Source: Rachicladosporium sp. CCFEE 5018 (lineage: Eukaryota; Ascomycota; Dothideomycetes; Cladosporiales; Cladosporiaceae). From it: a DNA stretch of 55,767 nt. A program made the translations under genes and the position numbers. Position 1 is the stretch's first letter. Every line of letters starts with the position of its first letter. The stretch lies in assembly GCA_002077045.2 (NCBI GenBank), contig KZ111147.1:396580-452346 (forward strand), in the 5' to 3' direction. Below, in pieces: positions 10,887 to 20,564 of the stretch. The notes beneath the pieces were generated by a model. That model saw only the letters and a program-made list of their open reading frames with translations. It was not told the DNA's origin and ran no database searches.

Positions 10887-12115
10887 ATGGAAGGTGCACC
10901 CCACTCTGGAACGGCACAGCCACATATCGAGGCTGCACTGCAGAGCACCAGCGACGCGATCCAGGCACTATCATCATTGGACCACGGCGTTGAAGTTGAC
11001 GATGACGCTATCAGTGAAGCCGATTCTGGCTACAGTGAGGCCGCGCTGTCTACTGCGTCCATCACGTTAAGCGTCTTCGACTACGAGGAGGAGTATGGTA
11101 GATCGTACCATGCCTTTCGGAGAGGCAAATATGTATGCACGAGTATCTCGAACGAAATCGAATTGTGGTACTGACAGTTGCCACAGGTCATGCCAAACGA
11201 TCTGGGAGAGCAAGAACGGTGGGTCGCACTGATTTCCAGGCACTGACTTTTGCACTGACGACGACTTCCAGTATGGATGTTCACTACCACAGCATTCGCC
11301 TTGTACTTGACAACAAGCACTGGATTTGTCCGTTCAAAGATCCGAAGCAAATCATCGACATCGGCACCGGCACTGGAATCTGGGCTGTGGACGTAGCCGA
11401 TGACAACCCGGACACTCAAGTCCTTGGTATAGATCTGTCACCTATACAGCCGACTGCCGTACCACCAAATGTCGAATTCCAGATCATGGACTGCGAGGAA
11501 CCATGGGACATGCCTGAACGATTCGACTTTGTTCACACGCGACTGATGAACGGCTTTTCCATCAAGTCTTGGCCATATTTCTACGAGCAGGCTTTCGCAA
11601 GCCTACTACCCGGTGGCTGGGTCGAAAATCAGGAGTTCGAAGTAGTCTTTGGCTGCGACGACAACACCATTCCACCGGACAGCGCGTGCGTCAAGTGGGC
11701 AAATCTCTGGAATGAAGGCATCGAGAAGTTCGGCGGCACTGGAAGATGCTACCCTGATCAGATGAAACTGCAGATGGAAGCTGCCGGCTTCATCAATGTC
11801 CGTATCGAGTCATTCAGGATGCCAATGGGTACTTGGCCGCGCAGGAAACGTTTGCGCCAAGCTGGCGAGCTCAATCTGCACGGCTTCTACCACGGTGTGG
11901 ATGGGCTGAGTCAGCGCGTATTCACCAAGGCACTGGGGTGGAGTGTCGAGGAGATGGAGGTGATGTGCGCGCAGGTGCGAAACGAGTGCTTGGATCGCCG
12001 GATCCACACATACTTCCCGATGTGAGTAATTGTTGCGATAAGACCAACACTATACCGTACTGACTTCATCAGCTACGTGGTCTATGGCCAGAAACCGCTT
12101 GCTAACCATCCCTGA
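10887..12115 (+). CDS. LaeA-like class I SAM methyltransferase (copy A)
   Basis: Exons 10887..11132, 11187..11218, 11272..12021 and 12073..12115 encode 356 aa. The start is the ATG giving MEGAPHSG; the open frame further upstream has no ATG. Exon 1 carries an acidic lead ending EEEYGRSYHAFRRGKY. Exon 2 gives VMPNDLGEQER, so the family signature YGRxYHxxRxGxYxxPNDxxEQxRMD is rebuilt only by splicing. SAM-binding motif I is IDIGTGTGIW (about residues 122-131). The last exon adds YVVYGQKP. The group includes LaeA-type nuclear regulators and small-molecule O-methyltransferases. Pairing with a P450 favours a tailoring role, but that is inference. Confidence 0.85.
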
Positions 12116-12449
12116 ACCATTCCATCCCTCGCTTTCTGTGACAACCCTTCAGCTCTTGCGGACATGCGGTCGCTTTTCGTGTCGTTCGCTCACAGAGACA
12201 AGACGTGGCACGGAAGCCTATTGTCGACCGACACCGAACGGGCTGGATCTGGATTGGAGTTCACGACCGCATACTCGTTGCCTCGGATCAGACGTAACCT
12301 TCCGGCAGCTTGCAAGCTCTTGTCACCATGGCCATCTAATCTCAGGAGGCGCTCTTTGTCACACGCAGATGGCCTTTACCAATCTTCTGAGCTCGCGCAG
12401 CGAAGTTTCCAGCCCATCGACAGCTCTGTCACCGATCAAGGCCTGGCCA
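12116..12449. other. Intergenic, convergent 3' ends (copy A)
   Basis: 334 bp between the methyltransferase stop and the hydrolase stop. It aligns with 18632-18974 but with many substitutions and small indels, so it is more diverged than the flanking coding sequence. I see no gene in it. Confidence 0.5.
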
Positions 12450-13699
12450 TCAAATGCGAAGCTGGCTCCGAAGCAGATCTTCGATAATCTCGCCCTGCCG
12501 CCCGTCAGCAGCACGCGGACTCTGTACCAGCAGTCGATTCAGCACCTCCTCTATGTCTGGGACTGTTACATCTGGTCTCAACCTCAACCAGTGTTGGTTC
12601 CGCACACTGGCGTCTTCGACCCATGTGTTGATGCCATCGACTGTATTCACGCTGTTATAGCCGTCTGCATTCGCGTACTCGAACATCGGCGCTATCCCAA
12701 GCTCGGCCCGTCCACCGAGGCCTAGGAAACCATACAGGACGGTAACTGGATCATACGACTTCAGCGTCGTATTACATCGATCGCCATACCATTGGTACGC
12801 AGCCAAGACCGGCAAGTCTGCAGGTGCTTCTTGAGCCAAGTGCTGTCCAGTCCAGATGTGAGACCCGAGCTCATAGCCCGAGTACGTGATCGGCACATTC
12901 TTGGGCCAACCGGAGATGACTCTATGCGCGACCTTGGGATCTACACCTGCGAAGTTGTACTCCCAGCCTGAAGGGTAGTTTCCACCCATTATGACTAGCT
13001 CGGCGACTTTGTAGGAGATGAGATCTACGCCTGTGGCCGGGCTGATCTCGTCCATTCCTGACTCTAGTAAGTCCGCGAGGTTGGTTAGGAAGCCGATGGA
13101 GATAACCGTGAGACTGTTCACCGCTGCGTCTGCTAGAATCTTGCGGTAGAGCGTGACCGGACTGGGTGTCTGTGTGGCATTTCGAAGGGCGCGAGGGAAG
13201 TGGTGGGCGACTTTGGAGGCGTATTCGCCTAGTCTGTGCCACTGTGTCAGGTAACAGCAGAGGGGAGTGCTCAACATGATTAGTCTTACTGCCACCCCCA
13301 TCGGTCTACAAACGTCTCCTGTGTTAATGGTCTGATCGCGCCGATCTTCACATGCCCATTGCCGTAGTATGTATTGACTGCCTTTACCGTCATATCAGTC
13401 TCATCCCACTCGACTTTACAAGCCAATCTCACGGACGATCGAGGCAGACTCACATCCACAGTCAGAGCACCGTACTCACTTCCCGTACTGATTACGACAC
13501 CCTTCAGCTCCGCAAGACCAAAGTTCGATAGGACGTTGGCTATGGCCAGTGCACCGAGATCGTCGACATCGCTGTAGATGTCTGTGTCGATGATTATGGG
13601 CTTGGGGTGGACCTGTGGTTGGGGTTGGTGGAGTGCCAGGGTTAGGGTTGTACCGAGGAGGGCGAAGGAGTAAAGGCATGGGAGGATAGCGAGGTGCAT
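12450..13699 (-). CDS. Secreted inosine/uridine-type nucleoside hydrolase (copy A)
   Basis: Exons complement(13454..13699), complement(13290..13381) and complement(12450..13233) give 373 aa. Intron 1 is 72 nt and happens to be open in frame, but splicing at GTGAGT/AAAG restores the conserved YGALTVDAVNTYYGNG. Intron 2 is 56 nt. An N-terminal hydrophobic stretch (LPCLYSFALLGTTLTLA) looks like a signal peptide. The calcium/ribose site DTDIYSDVDD (about 38-47) is the IUNH hallmark; the Gly of the bacterial DTDPGIDD motif is changed, as in other fungal members. MGGNYPSGWEYNFAGVDP matches the second active-site region of the family. Expected activity is extracellular N-ribosyl cleavage of nucleosides; specificity is unknown. 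Confidence 0.82.
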
Positions 13700-14066
13700 C
13701 GTGGTGGTGAAGGAGGCGGAGGCGAGATCGTCAGCGCGAGCGTCAGGCTATAGATCCTCGACGTCTAAGCTGGAACCTATGTATCTGGTAATGTAGATAT
13801 GTTTCCGACGGCAGTAGTACGCGATGGCGTCACTACAATTTCGATAGTGGTCAGACACGCCTGCTGGTAAGAGATACTTGGAGGGGTTTGATCACCCGTA
13901 CACTGTACAGCTATACAGCCATCGCTGTATAGCTGTACGCTGTCTGTCCCCTCTGCAGACCTTCGATGTGCATCTAAGGCGAACCTTCGGCGGTGCTCGA
14001 AGGCACTCCGCGCACCCCTGCCATGCTATCGTAAACGCCACTCTATGCAAATGCTCGCTAATCCGT
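13700..14066. promoter_or_regulatory. Hydrolase-A promoter / UIM-A 3' region, not shared with copy B
   Basis: 367 bp between the hydrolase start and the UIM stop. Except for about 35 bp next to the UIM stop codon, I cannot align it with the matching interval of copy B (20199-20564). It contains a perfect hairpin at 13905-13938. Confidence 0.5.
13905..13938. repeat. Perfect 15-bp inverted repeat, 4-nt loop
   Basis: The left arm GTACAGCTATACAGC (13905-13919) and the right arm GCTGTATAGCTGTAC (13924-13938) are exact reverse complements around CATC. It lies upstream of hydrolase copy A, in the block where copies A and B lose homology. No equivalent is present in copy B. It could be a cruciform-forming sequence, a transposon footprint or a dyad regulatory site. 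Confidence 0.9.
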
Positions 14067-15430
14067 TTACGCACCCTCCCCCTTCCCATGCTCCACAAAG
14101 CTCATCCCATCCACATCACTGCTCTCCATCTTCTCTGCATCCACATCCTCCATCACAGCATCACTATGCGGGAAAATCGGTTTACTGCCCTTGTTCTCCA
14201 CCATCTCCACGCCCCTCTCGTCTTCATCGTCCTCAAGTCCCGGCGGCGTAAGCACAATATCCACAGCCTCCGGGTCCTTGCTAGCAGGCGGCAGTCCGTA
14301 GCTCCCATGCCGTGCAAGGTGTGCATCATCGTCCATGTAATTGGCATCGGCTTCGATGAAGTCGATGCCGTCTTGCTGGGCAACGGTACTGTCCATGCTA
14401 TCGCGTCTATCGCCCCGCTCGATGCTCTGTCTTGGTATGGCACCGACGCCGTCCATACCGAAATCGTATGATGGCGGCGGAGGGTGTGAAGAAGCATTGC
14501 GCAGCTCCTGCTTGAAGTGCTCGTTATCTTCGTCGATGAAACGCTGCAGCGCTTCGGGTAGAACAGGGTTGAAGTGCCTGATATCAGCAGCTTGATCGCT
14601 GGCGTAGACTAGTAGTGCGGAGTTGTGCTCTAGCTCAGCAGCACGCAGGACTTCATAATCAGACCACTTGGCCTTGCTGATGCTGGGCCAGCTGCCACTG
14701 GTAGTGTACTCGATACGCCACCATTGCATGCCTTCGGGTGTGGAGCCAGTCGTGTTGTCCTGGGTCATTGTTTCGTAGATGCGATCGTCGTCATCGTCGT
14801 CTTCTGCTGGGCGAAGGACATAGGTCACATTCGGCTTGGTGGCGACGCCCATGAGGGTATACTGCTCTGTGAGGCCTTGCTCGACGAGCTGTTGGGGTGT
14901 TGAATTAGTGAGTGCGGAGATGTCTTTGAGAAGTGCTGCCTTATGTTCGTTCAGTCGAGCGATCTTCTCATCGATGCTGATGGTGAGCTTCTCGAGTTCA
15001 TTCGCGATATTAGTGTAGTGTGGCACGTGGTCCTCGCCAACGCCGTTGACGATCGGCGCATCTCCATCTGAGGTAAGATTCTTCTCTTCCGCAGCCTTCT
15101 GCTTCATACGAGTAAGGGTGTGCTGCATCAGCTGCTTGGCTTCGATTTGAGTGCTCTTCGTCGGGTGCTGCCAGGTGCTCAGTTTTCTGACAATCCCGTC
15201 GATCCTCGCGACCTTCTGCCTCTGATCGACAGCATGCATCCTGACCGCTTTTGAGACATCGACATTGTCTTCAAGGTACTTGTCAAGCCAGAGCTCAGGC
15301 GGAACCTCGACCCTCAGCTTATCCGCGTTTGGATATGTGTTTCGGACACGCATCACTAGCACGTCCGCTGCTTGAGAGATGAAGTTATCATTCGTCGAGA
15401 AGGGATCTCTGCCGTTGCTCCATAGCATGT
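14067..15430 (-). CDS. UIM/UCH-like ubiquitin-interaction protein, C-terminal part (copy A)
   Basis: The frame is open from the stop at 14067 up to the N gap and encodes about the last 454 residues of the 890-aa protein seen complete at 20565-23237. The two copies differ by scattered substitutions only (for example DDRIYETMTQDN against DDRIDETMTQDT), with no frameshift. Whether the 5' half exists in the gap cannot be decided. If the gap hides an unmerged contig overlap, this is the same gene as the right copy or its allele. Confidence 0.8.
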
Positions 15431-15530
15431 NNNNNNNNNNNNNNNNNNNNNNNNNNNNNNNNNNNNNNNNNNNNNNNNNNNNNNNNNNNNNNNNNNNNNN
15501 NNNNNNNNNNNNNNNNNNNNNNNNNNNNNN
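15431..15530. other. Assembly gap of 100 N
   Basis: Exactly 100 N. This round number is the usual placeholder for a scaffold join of unknown size. On its left the UIM gene is interrupted, and on its right the P450 gene is interrupted. Both sides are ends of mutually homologous segments. Confidence 0.99.
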
Positions 15531-16709
15531 AGCAGCGCAGCGTCGTCGTCGTGCTGTCGGATCCCGCGATGATTTGCAAAAAGGCCTCGACTTCACATTG
15601 CAGCTGCGTCAGACCTTTACTGATGAAGTGACCGAGCATGTCGCGCTTCACCTTTGCATTGGTAGCAGAGAAGCGCTCAGCTACTTGAGCGCGTGCGAAC
15701 CCCAGAGCGGGACCAAGGCCAGTCTTGTCAGTCACTTTCGCGCCGGCGAGAGCTTGCATTAGGCGCGACTGGAAGACCCATCGGATAGCGGCGTGGTTTA
15801 CTACAAGTTCGAGGGCCAGCTGGAAGGAGGAGATGGTCGCGTCGTAGTCCCAGAGGTCTTTATTCGAGGCCATGAAGCCGAACTTCTTGCCGAAGGCTAC
15901 TGTGCTGAGGACGTCCAGGGTGAAGAGGCGGGCGATCGTGGCGAAGTCCATAGTAATGCCATTGTAGGATTCCCGGATGAGTGTGATGAGATCGGTGACG
16001 CGGGAGTCGATGTCGGAATCAAGGTTGTCGATGTCGCGGCCGTTGTACTGCATAGACTGTTAGCGGTCAAGTCGGTGTTGTAATCAACGATGCACGCACT
16101 CCGCCAATCTCGCGCGACCTCAAGTCGGCATGATGCTTCTCGCTGCGTGTGCTGAAGACAGTATCATATCGAGGGTCGAGTCGCACACCGTCGTACCAAG
16201 GTGATCGCGTCCATCGTGAGCTGGAACCTTGTCAGTACATGAATGTGGCGATTTGAGCGATTGCAGTAACACATACCCAGGTGCGCTCATATGCTTGATG
16301 ATATCGGCATCGTCCGTAATCACTTTGACACTCTTTAGAACGCTGCGTAATGACTGCCTGTACTCAACCACTTACGTAGATTCGGTCCTATGCGTGCGAC
16401 AGAGCCTACATGTTGTGCAACATTAGCCACGTGCGCAAGCGAAGTGTGACTTAGAGCAGACCAACCATGCTTCTTGATCGCTGCGAACTGCGCTCGAGCG
16501 AGTCTACCGTTCACACTCTGCCAGAACAGCCATATCCGGGAATAGCCCGCCAATGGAGGGCCATTGAACTGCCTGAGCTTCCGCTTGTTGACTACAGCAC
16601 CGATGACAAGGTACAACACGAATGCGATCGTCAGCAGCTGTAAGGCCAGACTGCTTAGCGGGAGGTCTTGCGGGAGCAGGTGTCGCAGCTGTTGCATGTG
16701 CTGGGTCAT
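15531..16709 (-). CDS. Cytochrome P450, pisatin-demethylase-like (copy B, 3' cut by gap)
   Basis: Exons on the complement: 16466..16709, 16376..16405, 16277..16322, 16100..16220 and 15531..16047, the last running into the N gap near TTTTLRC. All splice sites of copy A are kept. The visible protein covers the membrane anchor to the I-helix region (AGSDST). ExxR and the haem-binding loop would be in or beyond the gap. A 1-bp deletion makes intron 1 exactly 60 nt and open in frame, so unspliced RNA would still be read through. A short run of substitutions (about 15950-15995) sets it apart from copy A. Confidence 0.8.
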
Positions 16710-17402
16710 TGTGTTCGCATGGCTGACCCCTCTCGGTCCGTGAGGCGAAACGTCGAGAGTGATGAACCACTCCGCTGGGTCAGAGGAAGGAGCGGTGAGA
16801 TCTCACGGGCTGGCGCCAACGGCTTCACTGGTGCTCGAGCGCTCTTCTCATGCACTGCAGGACACTGCTACTGTCATCCAGCCGGCATACCCCCACTCCC
16901 TTTCCGCCGCTGCATGTGCGGTATACGTGGTTGTTCGCTACGCCGACCGAATACGGCCGAGGCGCAGATGAGTTCCTAACGGCTCTTGGCAGTCAATGCC
17001 GTTGTCAGCAATCGACGTTGATTGTTGCGACAACGGTATTCATGAAAGCCAAAGCTAATCGCTTGCCAGTGCAGGGAACGCAAATGGCATTTGGTCCATA
17101 GGTATTTGCATTCAGCATTGATCGTCCTCGGCAAACCGAGCCCTTCCATCTACGGCCCGAAAACCGACACAATGGTTGGAAGAAGCTGCTAGTCAGAGCT
17201 GGACTGGATCTGTGTGGACGGCTTTGGCTCTTAACCAAGGCCTCCTGCGGCTTCTTCCATTTCCCACTCAGCCATCTCTTCCTTCGCCTTTCTCCCCTCT
17301 TCATCGACGACAGTAAAGGGATCGATCAGTCTCCTGCCGACCAGCAGTCTACGCTGTAGATCATTGCGCCTCAAACCGACATCGGCAACACGGCTTTTCA
17401 GT
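16710..17402. promoter_or_regulatory. Shared P450/methyltransferase promoter, copy B
   Basis: 693 bp between divergent starts, the same length as in copy A and closely similar. The E-box CACGTG of copy A is TACGTG here (16924-16929). Other differences are scattered single bases. Confidence 0.6.
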
Positions 17403-18631
17403 ATGGAAGATGCACCCCACTCCGGAACGGCACAGCCACATATCGAGGCTGCTCTGCAGAGTACCAGCGACGCGATCCAGGCACTATCTGCATTGGACCA
17501 CGGCGTTGAAGTCGACGATGACGCTATCAGTGAAGCCGATTCTGGCTACAGCGAGGCTGCGCTGTCTACTGCGTCAATCACGTCAAGCGTCTTCGACTAC
17601 GAGGAAGAGTACGGCAGATCTTACCATGCATTTCGGAGAGGCAAATATGTATGCGCGAGCATCTCGAACGAGATCGGATTGTGATACTGACAGTTGCCAC
17701 AGGTCATGCCAAACGATCTGGGAGAGCAAGAACGGTGGGTTGCGCTGATTTCCAGGTCCTGACTTTCGCACTGACGACGACTTGCAGCATGGACATTCAC
17801 TACCACAGCATTCGCCTCGTCCTCGACAACAAGCACTGGATTTGCCCATTCAAGGATCCGAAACAGATCATTGACATCGGCACTGGTACTGGAATCTGGG
17901 CTGTGGACGTAGCCGATGACAACCCGGAGACTCAAGTCCTTGGTATAGATCTGTCACCTATACAACCGACTGCCGTACCACCCAATGTCGAATTCCAAAT
18001 CATGGACTGCGAAGAGCCATGGGACATGCCAGAGCGATTTGATTTCGTCCACACGCGACTGATGAACGGTTTCTCGATCAAGTCTTGGCCTTACTTCTAC
18101 GAGCAGGCCTTCGCAAGCCTACAGCCTGGTGGCTGGGTCGAGAATCAAGAGTTCGAAGTAGTCTTCGGCTGCGATGACAACACGATCCCCCCTGACAGTG
18201 CGTGCGTCAAGTGGGCGAACCTCTGGAACGAAGGCATCGAGAAGTTCGGCGGCACCGGAAGATGCTACCCTGATCAGATGAAACTGCAGATGGAAGCTGC
18301 CGGCTTCATTAACGTCCGTATCGAGTCATTCAGGATGCCGATGGGTACTTGGCCGCGCAGAAAACGTTTGCGCCAAGCTGGCGAGCTCAATCTGCACGGC
18401 TTCTACCACGGTGTGGATGGGCTGAGTCAGCGCGTATTCACCAAGGCACTAGGGTGGAGTGTCGAGGAGATGGAGGTGATGTGCGCGCAGGTGCGAAACG
18501 AGTGCTTGGATCGCCGGATCCACACATACTTCCCGATGTGAGTAATTGTTGCGATAAGACCAAAACTATACTGTACTGACTTCATCAGCTACGTGGTCTA
18601 TGGCCAAAAACCGCTTGCTAACCATCCTTGA
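17403..18631 (+). CDS. LaeA-like class I SAM methyltransferase (copy B)
   Basis: Exons 17403..17648, 17703..17734, 17788..18537 and 18589..18631 encode 356 aa, the same structure and length as copy A. In exon 3 (about 250 residues) I count three amino-acid differences from copy A (MDI for MDV, PET for PDT, LQP for LLP), against many silent changes in its first part. The SAM motif IDIGTGTGIW, the YGRSYHAFRRGKY entry and the YVVYGQKP tail are all intact. Both copies therefore look constrained. Confidence 0.85.
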
Positions 18632-18974
18632 ATCATCCCGTTGCTCACTTTATGCGACAATCCTTCGGCTCTTGTGAACATGCAGTCGGGTTTTGTGTCG
18701 TTCGCTCACAAGGCACGAAAGAGACAAGCCGTGGCATGGAAGCCTGTCGTCGACCGAGACCGAACAGGCTGGATTCGGATGGGAGGTTATGACCGCATGC
18801 GCGTTGTCTCGGATCACAGGCAAGCTTCCGGCAAATTACATGCTTTTGACACCATAGCCCCCTAGTCTCAGGAGGCGCTCTTGTCACACGCAGATGGGTT
18901 TCACCGATCTTCTGAGCTCGTACTGCGAAGTATCTAGCCTAACGACAGCTCTCTTGCCGATCAAGGCCTGGCCA
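18632..18974. other. Intergenic, convergent 3' ends (copy B)
   Basis: 343 bp, counterpart of 12116-12449. It is alignable but with many substitutions and indels. No gene is seen. Confidence 0.5.
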
Positions 18975-20198
18975 TCAGATGCGAAGCTGGCTCTGAAGCA
19001 GATCTTCGATAATCTCACCCTGCCGGCCCTCAGCAGCATGCGGACTCTGGACCAGCAGTCGATTCAGCACTTCCTCTACGTCTGAGACTGTTACATTTGG
19101 TCTCAACCTCAGCCAATGTTGGTTCCGCACACTGGCGTCTTCGATCCATGTGTTGATGCCATCGACTGCATCCACGCTGTTGTAGCCGTCTGCATTCGCG
19201 TACTCGAACATCGGCGCTATTCCAAGCTCTGCCCATCCGCCCAGGCCTAGGAAACCATACAGGACGGTAACTGGATCATACGACGTCAGCGTCGTGTTAC
19301 ATCGATCGCCATACCACTGGTACGCAGCCAAGACTGGCGAGCCTGCAGGTGCTTCTTGAGCCAAGTGCTGTCCAGTCCAGATCTGAGACCCGAGCTCATA
19401 GCCCGAGTATGTGATCGGCACATTCTTGGGCCAATTGGAGAGGACTCTATGCGCGACCTTGGGATCTACACCCGCGAAGTTGTACTCCCAGCCTGAAGGG
19501 TAGTTTCCTCCCATCACGACTAGCTCGGCGACTTTGTAGGAGATGAGATCTGCGCCTGTGGCCGGGCTGATCTCGTCCATTCCTGACTCTAGTAAGTCCG
19601 CGAGGTTGGTTAGGAAGCCGATGGAGATGATTGTGAGGCTGTTCACGGCTGCGTCTGCGAGGATCTCGCGGTAGAGTGTCACTGGATCGGGTGTCTCAGT
19701 GGCATTGCGAAGGGAGCGAGGGAAATGGTGGGCGACTTTCGAAGCGTACTCGCCGAGTCTGTACTGGTGTATCAGCGCACAGCGAGCAGGAGAGGCTCGG
19801 AGATGTAGTCGAACTCACTTCCAGCCCCATCGATCCACGAAAGTCTCCTGTGTCAGTGGTCTGATCGCACCGATCTTCACGTTGCCGTTGCCGTAATAGG
19901 TGTTGACTGCCTTCCAGTTCTTGACTCGCTGCGAAATCGCGCTCTAATTTCCTTTCCTGAGAGGACTCACATCCACAGCCAAAGCCCCATACTCGCTCCC
20001 CGTACTCACAACTACGCCTTCCAATTTTGCTAGGCCAAAGTTCGAGAGGACATTAGCTACAGCTAGTGCGCCGAGATCGTCGACATCGCTGAAGATGTCC
20101 GTATCGACTATTATGGGTTTGGGCTGGCCGTGTGGTTGCGGTTGAGTAGTGGCGAGGGTTAGGGTTGTGGCGATGTACGAGAGGGTGGGCAGAAGCAT
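18975..20198 (-). CDS. Secreted inosine/uridine-type nucleoside hydrolase (copy B)
   Basis: Exons complement(19971..20198), complement(19819..19910) and complement(18975..19758) give 367 aa. The only usable start ATG gives MLLPTLSYIATTLTLA, a signal-peptide-like N-terminus that differs from copy A, while the metal site DTDIFSDVDD is kept. Intron 1 is 60 nt here (72 in copy A) and not similar in sequence; intron 2 is 60 nt (56 in A). Exon 2 (92 nt) and exon 3 (784 nt) have identical lengths in both copies. The intact frame with a diverged leader suggests a second functional form, or a second allele, rather than a pseudogene. Confidence 0.82.
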
Positions 20199-20564
20199 GG
20201 TGGCCGGGAGGGAAAGTAATGCAAGATAGAGTGTAGTTGGCTGATCATCCAATTAACCAGGGTGAAACAAGGTGTAAACGCACGTGTATCTCTTCTCGAG
20301 ATGAAGTTGTTTGTGATTGCGTCACTATCAAGTCGCTTGTTCCAAAGAGATGAGTGCTTATATGGCTCTTCACTACCACGCGGCATTACGAACAAGATCT
20401 TGTCTCACTGTACAGCCGCGATGCCTCCATATACTATTTGATCGTGTACACTATCTCCTGAGTGCTGTCCCACACACCCACGATACTCAGGCTTGCCAGC
20501 CAAAGCTCATCACAGCCCTCTCAAACGCCGCCTCACATGCAAATGCAGATGCTCGCTAATCCGT
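20199..20564. promoter_or_regulatory. Hydrolase-B promoter / UIM-B 3' region
   Basis: 366 bp. It is unlike the corresponding interval of copy A except next to the UIM stop codon, and it lacks the copy-A hairpin. No gene is seen. Confidence 0.5.

Larger units (their letters stand above)
9014..15430. repeat. Segmental duplication unit, left copy (A)
   Basis: This segment is homologous, in the same order and orientation, to 15531-21928. The coordinate offset is 6517 bp in the P450, and small indels reduce it to 6498 bp at the end. It covers part of the P450, the methyltransferase, the nucleoside hydrolase and the C-terminal part of the UIM gene. The first base after the N gap (15531) matches 9014, and the last base before the gap (15430) matches 21928. 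Identity alternates between nearly identical and clearly diverged tracts. Confidence 0.9.

Noticed and set aside
14067..15430. Calling UIM copy A a pseudogene
   Set aside because: Its frame is intact up to the gap and the missing half may simply be unsequenced or on the other haplotype.
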